Positions 34,496 through 43,000 are shown, numbered from the stretch's first letter. The stretch is 64,000 nt of DNA from Streptomyces sp. NBC_00250 (GCF_036192275.1 NZ_CP108088.1:1-64000); one strand, 5' to 3'. Notes: generated from the sequence alone by a model not told the origin. Numbers and translations: made by a program.

Positions 34496-34520
34496 AAAAG
34501 CCCGCCGGTTTCCGGCGGGC
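34496..34520 (-). terminator. Terminator of tetR
   Basis: On the minus strand GCCCGCCGG, AAA loop, CCGGCGGGC, then TTTT. It lies 4 bases past the tetR stop and before the operator of the next gene, so tetR and the fusion gene are separate transcripts. Confidence 0.85.
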
Positions 34521-34524
34521 CATG

Positions 34525-35082
34525 TCAGCTCAGCAGCACACGGATCTGGCGGGCGACCCGATCCAACGGCTCCATACTGCGGTGCGTCCGGGCAAGCAGG
34601 AGCGCCCCCTCCACGAGGGCGAGGATCACGACCGCGACATCATCGGCATCGGGACGGCCCGCCAGCCGCGCACGCAGAGCCGCCTCCCATGAGGTGTACA
34701 CCTCCGAGCACGCTTCCTGCAGCGGGTCACTGGTGGCGGCGGTCTCCAACGCGACGGTGGCCACGGGGCACCCCTTGCGCCATCCGGACTCCTCCAGCCG
34801 GCCGCCCAGATGCCGCAGCACCGCGTCGGCGAACTCCGCCACCGACGCGCTGGAGTCGGCCAGACCCTCCAGGGCGTCACCGATCACGCGTCCGGCCCGC
34901 CGGACGGACTCGCCGACCAGCTGGTCCTTGCCCCCGGGAAAATGGAAGTACAACGATCCGCGGGGCGCGCCACTGGCCGCGATCACCTGGTTGAGTCCGG
35001 CACCGTGGTACCCCCCGGCCTCGATCAACTCCTGCGTCGCATCCAGCATTCGGACCCGCGTCTCCGTACCCTTCAACCCCAT
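34525..35082 (-). CDS. TetR family transcriptional repressor
   Basis: 185 residues. The N-terminal HTH is typical: MLDATQELIEAGGYHGAGLN, VIAASGAPRGSLYFHFPGGK. The C-terminal domain, with GCPVATVALETAATSDPLQE, is like the LmrA/YxaF or AcrR-type ligand-binding domain. An inverted-repeat operator sits 10 bases before its own start and another before the SDR-hydrolase gene, so it probably represses both and is relieved by a substrate or product of that enzyme. Start is the ATG at 35082. Confidence 0.88.
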   Translation of the reverse strand: MGLKGTETRVRMLDATQELIEAGGYHGAGLNQVIAASGAPRGSLYFHFPGGKDQLVGESVRRAGRVIGDALEGLADSSASVAEFADAVLRHLGGRLEESGWRKGCPVATVALETAATSDPLQEACSEVYTSWEAALRARLAGRPDADDVAVVILALVEGALLLARTHRSMEPLDRVARQIRVLLS

Positions 35083-35092
35083 GAGGGAACAG

Positions 35093-35110
35093 TAGACCGA
35101 TCTACATATT
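35093..35110 (-). promoter_or_regulatory. TetR-type operator before tetR
   Basis: TAGACCGATCTACATATT on the plus strand; differs from the 34466 copy only by an exchange of the two central variable bases, as expected for an inverted-repeat site. Confidence 0.75.
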
Positions 35111-35655
35111 CCTTCAAGCCTCCTTCCCGCAGCCCGCGTTGGCCAGGGGCGTTCTGTCTCGGCTCGCGGGGGTTGCGCCGCTGGTCCGCCGCCGCGTCTC
35201 CCACCTCGTACAGGGTGGTCGGCCGGCTCCTTTCGCAGGCAGGTAAATGTGAGGTGCTCGTAGACACTTCGGACTCGGTGGGCGCGTCTGAGCTCCAGGC
35301 CCCCTCAAGCCCGCAGGCGCCCAAGGTGGCGGCAAGCGAGCAGCGGCCGCGTCACATCAACGACTCGGGCACGACCTCCGTCACGTGGCCAGCACCACAC
35401 CTGCGCGCCGGCCGCTCTCCGGCCCGGCGAGGAACACCCGGCGGGGGCCGCTCGATTTCCACGACGACGACGGTGATCTCTTCCCCGACCTCGAAGTCTT
35501 CTGCCGGGTCCCCCTATTACGGTGAGAAACCGTAGGACAAGGGGGCTGGATCCCCAGCGACTTTCATTCGCTGCCGTCGACGGGCTCCACGGGTGCGAGT
35601 GCAGCCCCCATGGCCGCAACCGCCAGAGGAGCTCGTTTGCGCACGAAGTACTCCT
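35111..35655. other. Gap with weak coding remnants
   Basis: A minus-strand stretch near 35356-35520 reads DPAEDFEVGEEITVVVVEIE, reminiscent of an S1/OB-type strand pair, then Pro/Arg-rich text and a stop. Near 35564-35646 a 26-codon frame (VRKRAPLAVAAMGAALAPVE) follows an AAGGAG. Both look like gene debris; nothing intact. Confidence 0.35.
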
Positions 35656-35832
35656 TCAGTCCGAGGATGGAGGGTCGGAGCGTTTGATGGCCCGGCCGAC
35701 GAGCACGGCGAGCGGGATCACGACTGCGAAGTAGGCCGTGCAGATCGCTGCCGCCGTGGAACTGCCGGTCACCAGGAGGACGAGCCCTCCGAGGATGAGG
35801 GCCACGGTGAGGGTCAAGAGGAGCAGGCGCAT
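35656..35832 (-). CDS. 58-aa membrane protein
   Basis: ATG start (MRLLLLTLTVALILGGLVLL). Two hydrophobic segments (about 2-21 and 28-47) with an Arg/Lys-containing C-terminus RAIKRSDPPSSD predict a two-helix membrane protein. No good ribosome site is visible (AACCTCC precedes the ATG). The frame has good codon bias. It resembles the many small two-helix membrane proteins of Streptomyces; function is unknown. Confidence 0.5.
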   Translation of the reverse strand: MRLLLLTLTVALILGGLVLLVTGSSTAAAICTAYFAVVIPLAVLVGRAIKRSDPPSSD

Positions 35833-35875
35833 GGAGGTTCAACGACTACAGCTGCTTGGGGTCCTTGAGAACGTC

Positions 35876-35970
35876 TCACGACTTCTTGCCAGGGACACCG
35901 TCGGCGTCGCTGCCCGAGTAGCCGAGCTTCTGCTGCCACCGCTGGTAGGAGGCCTTGCCGGGGACCTGAG
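35876..35970 (-). pseudogene. C-terminal fragment of a peptidoglycan-binding domain protein
   Basis: Reads VPGKASYQRWQQKLGYSGSD then ADGVPGKKS and stop, the end of a Streptomyces peptidoglycan-binding-type domain (helical YQ..QQKLGYSG..ADG.PG) as found on cell-wall hydrolases. Nothing upstream continues it. Confidence 0.6.
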
Positions 35971-36109
35971 GCGCTGGCCGTCATTCCTCCTACACATCCG
36001 GGGGGGTGTTCGCGCACCGCACATTCCACGCAACGATGATCAACGACACCGACCCCAAGGGTGCGGCTCCGCCCCGCATGGAGGATGATGCGCGGCGGAG
36101 GGGATTCGA

Positions 36110-37129
36110 ATGCGTTCAGAAATGCGGGATCAGGTGCAGGCAGGGGCCCCGTGGCAGGCACAGGTTCCGGCCCGGGCGCAGACGCGGGTGCGGGTGAGAG
36201 ACCGGTTCGGCTCGGCGTTCACGGCGTCGGTCTCGGTGCTGTTCTTCGAGGCCGTGATCGGGGCGATCGTGTTCTACGTGTGGATGGAGACCCAGGAGGT
36301 CCCGGCCCTCGGCTACAACCTGTTCAACATCTTCTTCCTGTTCGTCATGGGATTGATCGGAGTGGCGGCCGGGGCGGTCGGCGCCGTCCTGCTGTCGGTC
36401 GTCGTGGTGATGCCGCTCGTGGCCGTCGCCGGATGGCTCGGCCGCACGGTCTCGGGGCGTGACGTCTGGTGGTGGATCCCGCTCCTGGCGGCCGTCGGCG
36501 GCACCCTGCCGGGGCTCGTCTCGGCGTCGATGGTGCCCGCCGGGTTCCCGGAGAACGTCTCATCGGGCCTCATTGGGTGGTTCATGGGCGCTGCGGCGCT
36601 CGGCATCCCGGCGCTGGTCGTCCGCAGGCTGGTGCTGCCGGACCGCCCGCGGGTTTCCGGCATCGCGGTGTTCGGCCGGGTGGCGCTGTGCGGGACGCTC
36701 GGCGTCGTCGTCACCGGCGCGCTCGCCGGTATCGCCCTGTACGCCGGGATCGGGTACGAACCTCCGCGGCTGACCGCGGAACGGCTCGCCGGGACGTGGT
36801 CCGACGGCAACGGCGGCAGGATCACCTTCACGGCGGACGGCAAGGTCACGGCCGACGGGGTCAAGACCTTCGGCTTCGACGACGACCGTCACGACGCGGG
36901 GCAGCCCTGCACCGGTTCCGGCACCTGGGTCCACCACAGGGGCGACGGGCCGTGGTCCCAGAATGTGGGGGTCTCCGTCGACGCCTGCGATGGGAGCCTG
37001 GGCCCCTGGGAGGTGTTCGGGACCCCCGAGCACCCGAAGCTGTACGTGCTCGTCGGCGACCCCGACGCCTGGGACCTGTACATTCTGGAGCCCGACGACC
37101 AGCCCCGCGAGGAGCCCGTCAGGGACTGA
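36110..37129 (+). CDS. Membrane protein with extracytoplasmic C-terminal domain
   Basis: 339 residues; the ATG (MRSEMRDQVQAGAPWQAQVP) follows GGAGGGG by six bases. Hydrophobic segments near 38-58, 68-105, 120-142, 150-170 and 190-212. After the last helix comes a domain of about 125 residues: PRLTAERLAGTWSDGNGGRI, TFTADGKVTADGVKTF and paired Cys (QPCTGSGTW, VDACDGSLGPW), a lipocalin/META-like beta domain that scores 'threshold' features in many Streptomyces lipoproteins. Role unknown. Confidence 0.7.
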   Translation: MRSEMRDQVQAGAPWQAQVPARAQTRVRVRDRFGSAFTASVSVLFFEAVIGAIVFYVWMETQEVPALGYNLFNIFFLFVMGLIGVAAGAVGAVLLSVVVVMPLVAVAGWLGRTVSGRDVWWWIPLLAAVGGTLPGLVSASMVPAGFPENVSSGLIGWFMGAAALGIPALVVRRLVLPDRPRVSGIAVFGRVALCGTLGVVVTGALAGIALYAGIGYEPPRLTAERLAGTWSDGNGGRITFTADGKVTADGVKTFGFDDDRHDAGQPCTGSGTWVHHRGDGPWSQNVGVSVDACDGSLGPWEVFGTPEHPKLYVLVGDPDAWDLYILEPDDQPREEPVRD

Positions 37130-37310
37130 GGCGACCGAAGCGGCCGCGGTGGAACAGGAGCGGCGCGGCGTCGTCCTCCGCGCCCAGGACCTCGACCGCG
37201 CCGACGACGATCAGGTGGTCGTCGCCGGTGTGGACGGCGCGGATTGTGCAGTCGATCCAGGCCAGGACGTCGGCGGGCCGGGGCGCGCCGGTGACCGGGG
37301 CGGGCGCTGC
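37119..37310 (-). pseudogene. C-terminal fragment of a flavin reductase-like protein
   Basis: Reads DVLAWIDCTIRAVHTGDDHL, IVVGAVEVLGAEDDAAPLLF, HRGRFGRLSP and stop. This is the end of flavin-reductase (FMN-binding split-barrel) proteins, where HTGDDH and PL(L/V)F(H/Y)RG(R/G)(Y/F) are typical. The N-terminal two thirds are missing, replaced by the pentapeptide-repeat fragment on the other strand. Confidence 0.75.
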
Positions 37311-37660
37311 TGGCAGGCATCGACAGCGGCGTACGGGTGGTCTCGGTACGCGGGGTGGACGCCGCGCACCTGGTTCTGACCGATACCGACCTGAGCGGCT
37401 GCCTGTTCTCCGGAGGGTTCCACCTTGACCAGATCCGCCTGGGGGCCGCTGCGCCTTCGCCCCCACCCCCACCGGTTTCCATCGCCGCTTCATATGGCCA
37501 TGCCGCTGGACCCGTCGGCACACCATGGCCGAGGAACACCACTGGCGCGCCCAAGAAGGCCAGCCAGCCCGCCCCGCCTTCGGGCCAGCCCTACTCGGAG
37601 GCCAAGGACTCGGCCCCGTGCGCACCTGTACCTCCACGGCCACAAGATCACCCGTAGGGG
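37306..37660 (+). pseudogene. Fragment of a pentapeptide-repeat-containing protein
   Basis: The first part reads VRVVSVRGVDAAHLVLTDTD followed by LSGCLFSGGFHLDQIRL; after a frameshift near 37450, FAPTPTGFHRRFIWPCRWTR and RHTMAEEHHWRA continue the same Streptomyces family. Pentapeptide repeats A(D/N)LxX form a right-handed beta-helix. It lacks both ends and a common frame. Confidence 0.65.
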
Positions 37661-37686
37661 TGCTTGATCACTTGAGGGTGCGATCG

Positions 37687-38160
37687 TTATTCGACACTCG
37701 GGCCCGTCTCGGCCGTCTGCCCCCGCCAGCGGGCGAGGTCACCTCGGGTGGCGAGGGTGCAGGGGTGGTCGTCGCCCAGTACCCGCACCTGGTCGGCGAG
37801 CAGCTCGGCCAGGTCCGCGGCAGCTCCGGCCGCATCCCCCGCCTCCCCCTGCCAATGGGCGAGGTTGTGTCGAGCAATGAGGGTGTCGGGGTGATCCTTC
37901 CCCTGTACTCGCACGCGGTCGGCGAGCAGCTCGGCGAACGCGGCGGCGGCGCCGGCCGCGATGAGGGCGTCGGCAGCGCTGCGGGCGGTCCGGTCGTATT
38001 GGCGGGGGGGGTGAGCGTGTGGCGGGTCGTGCGCTGGATGAGCTGATGGACGCGCACGACTTGGTTCGGGGTGCCGGGCGTGTGCTGGACGAGGGCCGTC
38101 AGGAGCGTGGTGGGGGGCCATCCCTGCGGGTGCGGGGAGCAGACTCTGTGACCTGCAGTT
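37687..38160 (-). pseudogene. Frameshifted C-terminus of a TPR / NB-ARC-type regulator
   Basis: The end reads RVQGKDHPDTLIARHNLAHW, GEAGDAAGAAADLAELLADQ, RVLGDDHPCTLATRGDLARW: kinesin-light-chain-type TPRs with the LG.DHP.TL..R motif. Upstream, in another frame, LLTALVQHTPGTPNQVVRVH and QLIQRTTRHTLT match the part before the TPRs in NB-ARC (SARP-related or FxSxx-COOH) proteins. The NTPase domain is absent. A dead remnant. Confidence 0.65.
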
Positions 38161-38514
38161 CTGACGCACACCCAGCCCGCCCCGAACCGCTTCCTCGACA
38201 ACCTCCCGCACGCGCTGCGCCGTCCCGAACAGTTCGACGCCTTCCGCCGCTTCGACCACTCTTACGTCGCCGGGCTCCTCCATGTCCTCCTCGCAGCGGA
38301 CCACGCGTTCGACGTCAAGCGCCGAATGCGCTGGTTCCTCCTCCAGCCAACCGCTCGCCATCAGCACTGCCAGCGTCTCAACGCCCGCTTCCCGGTAGTA
38401 CTCGGCATCGCGGGCGAGGACCGCCTCACGAAGACCGTTCAGAGCGACTTGTTCACTCAGCTGGAAAGAGGTTTCCGGCCTTGGGGTCGCGCTGTTGCCG
38501 CTGTCTACTCCTGA
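38160..38514 (+). other. Ambiguous coding region, both strands open
   Basis: The plus frame gives NRFLDNLPHALRRPEQFDAF, DHSYVAGLLHVLLAADHAFD and a stop at 38514; the minus frame (to 38538) gives LSEQVALNGLREAVLARDAE and LAVLMASGWLEEEPAHSALD. Both have acceptable third-position GC and neither matches a family I know. Gene debris continuing the TPR remnant is likely. Confidence 0.3.
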
Positions 38515-38522
38515 TCCGTCGG

Positions 38523-39068
38523 TCAGGCGGTCCAGCATGCTTCCAGAACATCATCGGTAATGCGTGACCACTGCGAGTCTTCGTCGCTGAACGGGAGCTG
38601 GTCGTCCAGGTTGATCTGGTGCTTGAAGCGGTTTTCCAAGAGGTCGAGGTCTTCTGCCTCCTGGCAGGCGATGGAAAATTCTTCGAACGCCACGACGGTA
38701 TGGACGAGGGATTCCACGTCACGGTTCAGCTGTTCGTAATCCTCGAGTGGGGTACCTTCGGGGAATGCGTACACTTTTCTGTCCGCCGGGTCCAGGGCGA
38801 TGATCATGTTTTGGAACCAGCCGATCTCCAGCCATGTTCCGCATTCTTTCGGGAGTTCTCCGTCTTCTTCGGAGAACCTGTCCGCGAGGTTGATGGGGTC
38901 GCCTTCGGTGCGGGACATGAACTGGTCGCTATGAGGCAGTCCGACTGCGCTGAGGAAGGCAGCTGTCTTTTCGTGCAGTGGGGGAAGGTGGTCGTATCGG
39001 GGGAAGAGGTTGATGCCTGTGATGCCGAATCTGTTGATGAGTTCGGACATGGTCACTGCAAAGTTCAT
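38523..39068 (-). CDS. SUKH-4 family immunity protein
   Basis: 181 residues; the ATG (MNFAVTMSELINRFGITGIN) lies six bases after GAGGTG. ELINRFGITGINLFPRYDHL, TAAFLSAVGLPHSDQFMSR and the acidic C-terminus are typical of SUKH-4 immunity proteins, which neutralise nuclease or deaminase toxins of polymorphic toxin systems. Codon use is noticeably less GC-biased than in the neighbours, which suggests recent transfer. No cognate toxin is adjacent. Cytoplasmic. Confidence 0.8.
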   Translation of the reverse strand: MNFAVTMSELINRFGITGINLFPRYDHLPPLHEKTAAFLSAVGLPHSDQFMSRTEGDPINLADRFSEEDGELPKECGTWLEIGWFQNMIIALDPADRKVYAFPEGTPLEDYEQLNRDVESLVHTVVAFEEFSIACQEAEDLDLLENRFKHQINLDDQLPFSDEDSQWSRITDDVLEACWTA

Positions 39069-39174
39069 CGCTGCACCTCGGGTGGTGATCCAAGCTTGCC
39101 GGAAGGGGTTCAGTGCCCGTGAGCGGCCTTCAAGCAGCGGCAGGCAATCGGGTGACGCACCCGTCGTCGAGCTA

Positions 39175-39415
39175 CGGCCCCAGCCTCAAGGCCCTCTGCT
39201 CGTCTGCCCTCACTGCAGCTCCGTTCCCGAATCCCTTCACGGCCGCTCCGCACGCTCGGCGGCTCTCGCAGGCCATGCCCGCCGCTCGCTCCTCCCCCGG
39301 TACCTGCAAACCTGCCAGTGCCATGAACGCAGCTGCCGCTGGCACCCCCGCCACCGCGGCTGCGCCGGCCCCCTTCTCCTAAGGATCTCATCGAGGGATT
39401 CGGTCGATGAGAAGG
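39175..39415 (+). pseudogene. Fragment of a Cys/His-rich Streptomyces conserved protein
   Basis: Reads LLVCPHCSSVPESLHGRSAR, LLPRYLQTCQCHERSCRWHP, RHRGCAGPLLLRI. The CQCHERSCRWHPRHRGCAGP box recurs in small actinobacterial proteins found near plasmid genes; its role is unknown and a zinc site is plausible. No start, and the frame runs on past the family's end. Confidence 0.5.
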
Positions 39416-39454
39416 TCACCGTACTAGGCACGCAGGATCGGTCCTCAGCGTTAA

Positions 39455-39640
39455 TGGCCGCTCCGTCGGCGTGATCGTTCGCACCAGTTATTGAACTTTG
39501 CGGAACAGACGGGTGGCTTCTTCTTTCGGGCCCCGGCCGCGTGCTGACGGGCTCGGCATGACCTCGGGTCGACGCTGACCATGCTCCAGTCGATCCGGCC
39601 CGCGAGGTCGGCGTCGGCCTGGACGGCACGCATGATCGGA
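39455..39640 (-). pseudogene. IS5-family transposase fragment
   Basis: Minus frame ADADLAGRIDWSMVSVDPRS then RARQHAAGARKK corresponds to the segment around the first catalytic Asp of the same transposase type seen at 27240 (DSTVCRAHQHAAG). Only about 50 residues survive, followed by an end-like sequence (TTGAACTTTGCGGAAC) near 39500. Confidence 0.65.
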
Positions 39641-39769
39641 GGACGTCGTCGGCCACTACCAGTGCTACCTCGACCACCGGCAGTCGCAGCGGCCCGAGGG
39701 CGAATACGACGACGTCACCTCCGAGGAACGGGCCGAGGCGCTGGCAGGAGCAAAATGGGCACGGCAGAC

Positions 39770-40249
39770 CTACCGGGGCCAACCGGGGTTGCCGGTCGAT
39801 GCGGTGAGTTCTTTGGTCATGAAGACGCGGCTGGTGCCCGGCGGATCACAGGGGACGTCGCCCAGACGCTTCCACCCCTGTTTCCGATAGAAGCCGGGGG
39901 CCTGGAAGGTGATCGTGTAGAGCACCGCCATGCGGCAGCCGCGGGTGTGCGCCTCGCCCTCGGCCTGCCGCAGAATCTCTCTTCCCAGCCCGCTGCCACG
40001 CAGCTGAGGCGGCAGGTAGAAGAGGTCGACGAAGAACAGCCCGAGCGAGGTGCGTCCGGTGAGTCCACCGACTACCTGGTGCGTCTGGGGATCACGGACC
40101 AGGACGGCGAGCGGTTTGCGGTCGGCGACTCCCGTGTTCTCCATGTTGAAACGGTCCAGCGCGTCGGAGATAACCGCGATGTCCGCCGGGATGGGGGCGT
40201 CGGTGACCACGAGGTCCGTCCGGAGTCCGGGATGTGGTGACGCGGTCAT
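39770..40249 (-). CDS. GNAT family N-acetyltransferase
   Basis: 159 residues from MTASPHPGLRTDLVVTDAPI. KPLAVLVRDPQTHQVVGGLT, LFFVDLFYLPPQLRGSGLGR with the acetyl-CoA loop (Q-L-R-G-S-G-L-G-R), TRGCRMAVLYTITFQAPGFY and RKQGWKRLGDVP make a standard GNAT domain. PFAM-level assignment is secure; substrate is unknown (could be an antibiotic, amino acid or protein). Divergent from an ArsR-type gene across a 140-base region with a palindrome, so probably under its control. Confidence 0.85.
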   Translation of the reverse strand: MTASPHPGLRTDLVVTDAPIPADIAVISDALDRFNMENTGVADRKPLAVLVRDPQTHQVVGGLTGRTSLGLFFVDLFYLPPQLRGSGLGREILRQAEGEAHTRGCRMAVLYTITFQAPGFYRKQGWKRLGDVPCDPPGTSRVFMTKELTASTGNPGWPR

Positions 40250-40349
40250 GGTTGCTCCAGTGCGTGAGCGGAGGCGGCACCGCCTCGCGGGTGGATGCAG
40301 GTGCAGGGCCGGCGAGCCCTGTACACATACCGACGCTATGACGCAGACG

Positions 40350-40367
40350 CTTCGACGAGCGTCGAAG
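40350..40367. promoter_or_regulatory. Palindrome between the GNAT and ArsR genes
   Basis: CTTCGACG, AG, CGTCGAAG: perfect 8-bp arms, 22 bases before the ArsR start and about 100 before the GNAT start. A natural operator for the divergently encoded winged-helix regulator. Confidence 0.6.
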
Positions 40368-40389
40368 GGAATTCGGCGACAATGGGACG

Positions 40390-41103
40390 GTGAACATTGA
40401 GCGCTCAGGTCAGGACGTGGGTGTAGACCTGGCGGGCGTGGCAAGGCTGCTGGCTGATGGGACCCGGGCCGCTTTCTGCCTGGCGCTGCTCGACGGCCGG
40501 GCGTGGACGGCGAACGAGCTGGCACGCTATGCCGGGGTCGCGCCCTCCACCGCGACGTCGCATCTGAATCTGCTCGTGAATGGCGGACTCCTCGTCGAGG
40601 AGCGTCACGGTCGCCACCGATACATTCGGGTGGCCGACCGCAGTGTGGTCGAACTGATCGAGAGCCTTGCCGCGCTGGCTCCGCAGCGCAGCGCCCCGCC
40701 ACGTTCGCTGTCGGCCTCCGGCCGGCAGCAGGCACTGGCCCGCGCGCGACTTTGTTACGACCACCTGGCCGGAACCGTCGCGCTCGCGATCACCGACGCA
40801 ATGGTCGAGCGCGCGCTGCTGGACTGGGGGCCCGAGCCGGCCCTGACCCGCAAGGGCGCCCTCTGGCTGGCCGAGGTCGGCATCACGGTGCCTGGCGGCT
40901 CACGCCGACCGCCGGTACGCGCATGCCTCGACTGGACCGAGCGCCGTCCCCACCTGGCGGGCGCAGTGGGTGCTGCCCTGTGCGCCCACGCGCTCGCCAC
41001 TGGATGGATGACGCGCATCGGCACTACCCGCGCTCTCGCCGTGACGCCCGTCGGCCGTCGGGCATGGCACGACCGCCTTGGCCTGCCGCCAGCTGCCCTA
41101 TAA
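40390..41103 (+). CDS. ArsR/SmtB-type winged-helix regulator, long form
   Basis: 237 residues from a GTG (VNIERSGQDVGVDLAGVARL). Winged helix at about 15-85: LLADGTRAAFCLALLDGRAW, ELARYAGVAPSTATSHLNLL, LLVEERHGRHRYIRVADRSV. The following 150 residues (YDHLAGTVALAITDAMVERA, LTRKGALWLAEVGITV, RACLDWTERRPHLAGAVGAA) form the extra domain of a well-known actinobacterial ArsR subgroup; no thiol metal-binding motif is seen. It likely represses the divergent acetyltransferase gene and itself. Confidence 0.85.
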   Translation: MNIERSGQDVGVDLAGVARLLADGTRAAFCLALLDGRAWTANELARYAGVAPSTATSHLNLLVNGGLLVEERHGRHRYIRVADRSVVELIESLAALAPQRSAPPRSLSASGRQQALARARLCYDHLAGTVALAITDAMVERALLDWGPEPALTRKGALWLAEVGITVPGGSRRPPVRACLDWTERRPHLAGAVGAALCAHALATGWMTRIGTTRALAVTPVGRRAWHDRLGLPPAAL

Positions 41104-41109
41104 TCCTGT

Positions 41110-41600
41110 GGCGGCCGTCGCCTTGGGCTTGCGCTCCGGGCACGACCTCGAGCCTGCGATGCAGGCCGGCCAGCTCGCCCGGGCTGATGCCCAGTTCCTC
41201 CGCGATCCGCGGCCGGGCCTCCTGCCGTCGGTCAGCCGGGCGAGCTTCTCGGAGAAGGCAAGGGAAGCCGTGGGACGGACTCTTCGAACCAACTCGTAGA
41301 TGGCATCGGCCGGCAGGCCGTCCAGTTGTCGACGAGCCAGCACACCGTCGTCCGCCCAGGGCTGGAGCATCTCCTCGACCATGGCCGCGTGTCCGCCACC
41401 GCGCACGCCATCCGTCGTGTGGCTGAGTACGAGGCCGAGCGGCGCGTCGGCAAGATGGCGCAGGAGCCGATCGATCACCAGCTTGCTGCTCGGGTCGATG
41501 TGCTGGGCGTCGTCGATGGTCAATACGATTGGGCCGCCCGATCAAGCGATGTCGAGAACGGTCTCAGCGATCTGCAGCGTTACCCCCTGTTGGAAGGGCT
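41110..41600 (-). pseudogene. Fragment of a LAL (large LuxR-type) regulator
   Basis: The minus strand reads FQQGVTLQIAETVLDIA, an in-frame stop, then GGPIVLTIDDAQHIDPSSKL, VIDRLLRHLADAPLGLVLSH and LDGLPADAIYELVRRV. LTIDDAQ is the Walker B of the AAA-type ATPase in LAL regulators. The Walker A, most of the protein and the LuxR HTH are gone, and the C-terminal end is frameshifted (ISPGELAGLHRRLEVVPGAQ). Confidence 0.7.
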
Positions 41601-41728
41601 ACAGGCTGTCGAAAGGCATCGAGCCGGCAGCCGAAACGAAGACCGATCATGTTGTCTCGATCGCCCAGCCGTTCGGGATCCAAGCGCTCTGAAAGCATCG
41701 ACATCTTCAACGACCCAGCGGCCAGAGG

Positions 41729-42100
41729 TCACCTCCCGGAAGTGGGGGAAGCCGAAGCCGCCTGCGCCGAGCTTTCGGTATGCCGAAGCTCGGCAAGGAG
41801 TTCGTTCTGTCCAGCCAGGAGTTCGGTGAGGATGCGCCGTGCGGCGCGCAAAAGTTCCGCCACGTCGCCGCCGGCGAGAGCGTAGCTGACGGTGGAACCG
41901 TCACGGATGGAGATCACGATGCCGGACCGCCTCAATACCGCGAGTTGCTGGGAGAGGTTCGACGGTTCGATCTCAATCACGTTCAAGAGTTCGCGTACGG
42001 GTACAGGGCCGTGCTGGAGCAGCTCCAGCACACGGATCCGGACGGGATGCCCGAGCATGCGGAAGAACTCCGCCTTGGCCTGATACAGCGGCACCTGCAT
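41729..42100 (-). CDS. ArsR family transcriptional regulator
   Basis: The ATG (MQVPLYQAKAEFFRMLGHPV) has GGGAGAG eight bases upstream, preferable to earlier in-frame ATGs. 123 residues: RIRVLELLQHGPVPVRELLN, VIEIEPSNLSQQLAVLRRSG and ISIRDGSTVSYALAGGDVAE make the ArsR winged helix. QVPLYQAKAEFFRMLGHPVR is typical of the group regulating sulfate permease or sulfur-oxidation genes. No ELCVCDL-type metal site. An inverted repeat lies about 140 bases upstream. Confidence 0.82.
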   Translation of the reverse strand: MQVPLYQAKAEFFRMLGHPVRIRVLELLQHGPVPVRELLNVIEIEPSNLSQQLAVLRRSGIVISIRDGSTVSYALAGGDVAELLRAARRILTELLAGQNELLAELRHTESSAQAASASPTSGR

Positions 42101-42236
42101 GCGAACAACTCTCCCAACCAACGGTTCGACCATTGCAGGTCCGGCAGCTGAAGCTGCCGGACCCTCGGTACCCAGATGCACCCATCCTCCCGTCTCCCAG
42201 CCCGGCCTGCCGTGGCCTGATCACATTCACATGTGC

Positions 42237-42260
42237 CGAGTTGAAGACTTTTTCAACTCG
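42237..42260. promoter_or_regulatory. Inverted repeat upstream of the ArsR gene
   Basis: CGAGTTGAA and TTCAACTCG, perfect over 9 bp with a 6-base spacer. It stands between the stop of the roadblock gene and the ArsR start; there is no T tract, so operator is likelier than terminator. Confidence 0.55.
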
Positions 42261-42291
42261 TGGGCATGCAGAGACGGAAACAAGGAGACGG

Positions 42292-42666
42292 CTACAGCTC
42301 CAGGCCCGCTTCGATTCTCCTGAGCTGGTGCCGGGCCATCGCCAAGTTCGCCCGGCCCTTGTCTAGAACGAGGTACAGGAACAGGCCGTTGCCCCCGCGG
42401 CCTCTGATCAGTCGCATGAGGTGGTACTGGCTGCCGAGGGTGATCAGCACATCCTCGATGTCGTCCTTGAGGCCCAGCATCTCCATCGTGCGGACCTTCG
42501 CCCGGATCACATCGGTGTTCCCCGCTGCGGCCACCGTCAGATCGAGGTCCTTGCCCCCGCCCAGCGTTCCCAGCGCCATGCCACTCGTGTAATCGACCAG
42601 CGCGACCGCCACGCTCCCCTCGATCGAGGTCATCGCCTCCTTCAGAGACGTCTCCACACTCAGCAT
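42292..42666 (-). CDS. Roadblock/LC7 domain protein
   Basis: 124 residues from MLSVETSLKEAMTSIEGSVA. The roadblock/LC7 fold is visible in VALVDYTSGMALGTLGGG, GNTDVIRAKVRTMEMLGLKD and EDVLITLGSQYHLMRLI, FLYLVLDKGRANLAMARHQL. Family members activate or regulate small Ras-like GTPases (as MglB does for MglA, and CvnB in Streptomyces conservons). No GTPase or other conservon member is next to it, so it acts alone or with a distant partner. Start has GGGAG nine bases upstream. Confidence 0.85.
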   Translation of the reverse strand: MLSVETSLKEAMTSIEGSVAVALVDYTSGMALGTLGGGKDLDLTVAAAGNTDVIRAKVRTMEMLGLKDDIEDVLITLGSQYHLMRLIRGRGGNGLFLYLVLDKGRANLAMARHQLRRIEAGLEL

Positions 42667-43000
42667 CCTTACCCACTCCCTCTGTTCTGGACAACGCCGG
42701 CCGACTCACACCCCGGCCGAGTGATGACCGCAGACGCTACCCACACGCAACCAGGAGTTATGGGAACACCGGGAAGATGGCAGAAATTGACCCCTCGCTG
42801 CTGCATACCACCGCTTCAAGGGCATCGGCCTCGATCGCGGCCCCTACCGGCTCCACCAGAACCCTCACCACCACCGGCCACTTGCCCCGGTCCCGCACCC
42901 TCTTTGCGCATGAAGACATCCTGGTGCCCTCGCGCGGTCGCATCATGGGTTCGCTGGATCGTCCGCCGTCCCGGGTGTCGCGCTGCCGGGCTAGCACCCA
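42667..43000. other. Gap before the integrase remnant
   Basis: Contains the promoter region of the roadblock gene. Short plus-strand frames may belong to the lost N-terminus of the truncated integrase, but no piece can be assigned. Confidence 0.35.
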
